A stretch of 6,871 bases of DNA from an uncultured Duganella sp. Its GTDB lineage: Bacteria > Pseudomonadota > Gammaproteobacteria > Burkholderiales > Burkholderiaceae. Positions 5,911 through 6,871 of this stretch are shown in pieces; within the stretch, counting starts at the first letter, position 1, and each line of letters opens with the position of its first letter. A model generated the notes under the pieces. It searched no databases. It was given only the letters and a program-made list of their open reading frames with translations, and was not told the origin of the DNA. Where the stretch lies: positions 1-6,871 of the forward strand of contig CAMLSG010000250.1 in assembly GCA_946482635.1 (NCBI GenBank), given 5' to 3'. The position numbers and the translations under genes were made by a program.

Positions 5911-5911
5911 T
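5906..5911 (+). promoter_or_regulatory. Perfect -10 hexamer overlapping the lipoprotein stop codon
   Basis: TATAAT (5906-5911) contains the TAA stop of the lipoprotein gene. At 18 bp upstream, TGGAAC (5882-5887) matches three of six -35 bases. A start near 5918 would give a 5' leader of about 23 bases for the gene at 5941, just enough for its AGGAG. It may drive the last two genes separately from the lipoprotein. Confidence 0.4.
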
Positions 5912-5940
5912 CGAAACTTCAACTATTAGGAGAAAGAGAA

Positions 5941-6696
5941 ATGCCGTTTATCGGTCTGGGTCTGCACATTCTGGTTGCCATCTTTTTTGCCGTGCACGCG
6001 GTGCGCCGCGGGCGGGAGCTGTATTGGCTGCTGATCCTGTTCTCTTTCCCGCTGCTGGGCAGCGTGGTGTATTTTTTCGCCGTGTACCTGCCGAGCTCGC
6101 GCCTGGAAGTCGGTGCGCGTAAGGCGGTTGCCGCTGCCGGGCGCATGCTCGATCCTGGCCGTGAGCTGCGCGAAGCGCGCGACGCTTTCAACTTTACGCC
6201 GACCGCGCAAAACCAGATGCGCCTGGCTTCGGCCCTGCTGGAAGCGGGTGAAGCGGCGGAAGCAGCAACTACTTATGAAGCTTGCCTGCAGGGCGCTTTT
6301 GGCTCGGACCTGGAAATCCACCTTGGCGCAGCAAGGGCCAGCCTGGCGATCGGCGCGCATGCCAAGACGATCGAGCATCTGCAATTCATTCGCAGCAAGG
6401 ATGCGAATTACCGCGCCGAGCAATGCAGCCTGCTGCTGGCGAAGGCGTTTGCGGCTGCCGGCCGCAATGACGAAGCGCGTGCGGAGTTCGAAAATGCAGT
6501 TAATCGCTTCGGCAGTTTTGATGCCCGTGCAGAGTTTGCGATCTGGGCTGCGGGTGCGCGCGAGTATCAATTGGCGCAGCGGCTGCAGAGCGAGCTGCAG
6601 CACACGATGGATCGCTGGAACCGGCATACGGCGTCGATGAACGACGCCATGGTGCGGCGGCTGAATGCCGCGTTCGCGCAAGTGCCGCGTAGCTGA
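5941..6696 (+). CDS. Membrane-anchored TPR-like protein
   Basis: A 251-residue inner-membrane protein. Two hydrophobic helices (about 4-20 and 28-50) are joined by a short basic turn (VRRGREL). The block YWLLILFSFPLLGSVVYFF resembles the N-terminal membrane motif (PLDc_N) found ahead of phospholipase D-type cardiolipin synthases, but no HKD catalytic motif follows. Instead residues 88-215 form a run of paired helices like tetratricopeptide repeats, with TPR-like spacing of small residues in LASALLEAGEAAEAATTYEACL (read as two halves, 95-105 and 106-116) and in LLLAKAFAAAGRNDEARAEF. TPR arrays bind other proteins, so a membrane-tethered scaffold role is the natural inference. AGGAG (5928-5932) is 8 bases before the ATG. 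The gap to the lipoprotein gene is 30 bases and to the next gene 20 bases, consistent with an operon. The partner is unknown. Confidence 0.82.
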   Translation: MPFIGLGLHILVAIFFAVHAVRRGRELYWLLILFSFPLLGSVVYFFAVYLPSSRLEVGARKAVAAAGRMLDPGRELREARDAFNFTPTAQNQMRLASALLEAGEAAEAATTYEACLQGAFGSDLEIHLGAARASLAIGAHAKTIEHLQFIRSKDANYRAEQCSLLLAKAFAAAGRNDEARAEFENAVNRFGSFDARAEFAIWAAGAREYQLAQRLQSELQHTMDRWNRHTASMNDAMVRRLNAAFAQVPRS

Positions 6697-6716
6697 AGAA
6701 AGAAAGGAGCATCAGA

Positions 6717-6871
6717 ATGCATAGCCCGGTCCTGATGTTCCAGTCGTCCCGCTTCGAAATCGTGGCGGATGAGGACAAGTTGACCAATCCCGGCATTTAT
6801 GGCTTGCGCCTGGCGGAGTGGATGGCCAATGAATTGCCGACGCATGGCTATCGCGCGCTGGGCGAGGTAAT
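6717..6871 (+). CDS. Small conserved protein, N-terminal part (cut by window end)
   Basis: Only 51 complete codons are visible and the frame is still open at the window end. ATG 6717 has AAAGGAG (6703-6709) 7 bases upstream and follows the TPR gene by 20 bases, so it is very likely in the same transcript. There is no signal peptide. The segment TNPGIYGLRLAEWMANEL (23-40) followed by a HGYRALGEV turn resembles the start of a family of uncharacterised small cytoplasmic proteins, with an N-P-G-x-Y-G turn leading into an amphipathic helix. I know the pattern but not a function. Confidence 0.72.
   Translation, partial: MHSPVLMFQSSRFEIVADEDKLTNPGIYGLRLAEWMANELPTHGYRALGEV

Noticed and set aside
5926..6681. 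A 251-codon minus-strand ORF opposite the TPR-like gene.
   Set aside because: Antisense shadow. The plus-strand frame has a good Shine-Dalgarno site, membrane helices and helical repeats, whereas this one is Arg/Gln/Ala-rich without motifs.

Overview
The window reads as ordinary chromosomal DNA from a GC-rich Gram-negative bacterium. Codon third positions are mostly G or C, Shine-Dalgarno sites are strong, and there is a lipobox lipoprotein of the DUF1439/YceB type. The mix of a GroEL paralogue, a GntR/ABC-2 cassette, a DUF72 protein and a DUF1439 lipoprotein fits a betaproteobacterium, perhaps Oxalobacteraceae (Massilia/Janthinobacterium-like). That assignment is inference from gene content, not from a marker gene.

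Layout. (1) 1-912, plus strand: the last 303 codons of a GroEL-family chaperonin. It aligns without gaps to E. coli GroEL from about residue 232 but stops just before the usual Gly-Gly-Met tail. A textbook intrinsic terminator follows (937-974). (2) 975-1704: an AT-rich promoter block with an extended -10, an unrecognised small exported-protein ORF (1056-1448), a second unrecognised short ORF (1469-1663), and two hairpins near the end of the next gene. This is the least explained part of the window. (3) 3889 down to 1705, minus strand: a compact three-gene operon joined by two ATGA stop/start overlaps. It encodes a YtrA-type GntR repressor, an ABC ATPase and an ABC-2 permease. A 22-bp dyad (3927-3948) covers the predicted -10 and is a good candidate autoregulatory operator. 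(4) 4030-4494, plus strand: a small exported cupin, divergent from that operon. (5) 5272-4451, minus strand: a DUF72 (YecE-like) protein whose 3' end overlaps the cupin gene by 44 bp. (6) 5320-6871, plus strand: a DUF1439 lipoprotein, a two-helix membrane protein with a TPR-like domain, and the start of a small conserved gene cut by the window edge. An exact TATAAT overlaps the lipoprotein stop codon and may be an internal promoter.

How the parts work together. The GntR/ATPase/permease genes are most simply a self-regulated two-component ABC exporter; the substrate cannot be read from sequence. The 5941 and 6717 genes are close enough to be co-transcribed. I see no mobile element, CRISPR array, tRNA, rRNA or defence locus, and no clear sign of a novel multi-gene system. 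The best leads are the operator, the tail-less GroEL and the orphan exported ORF.
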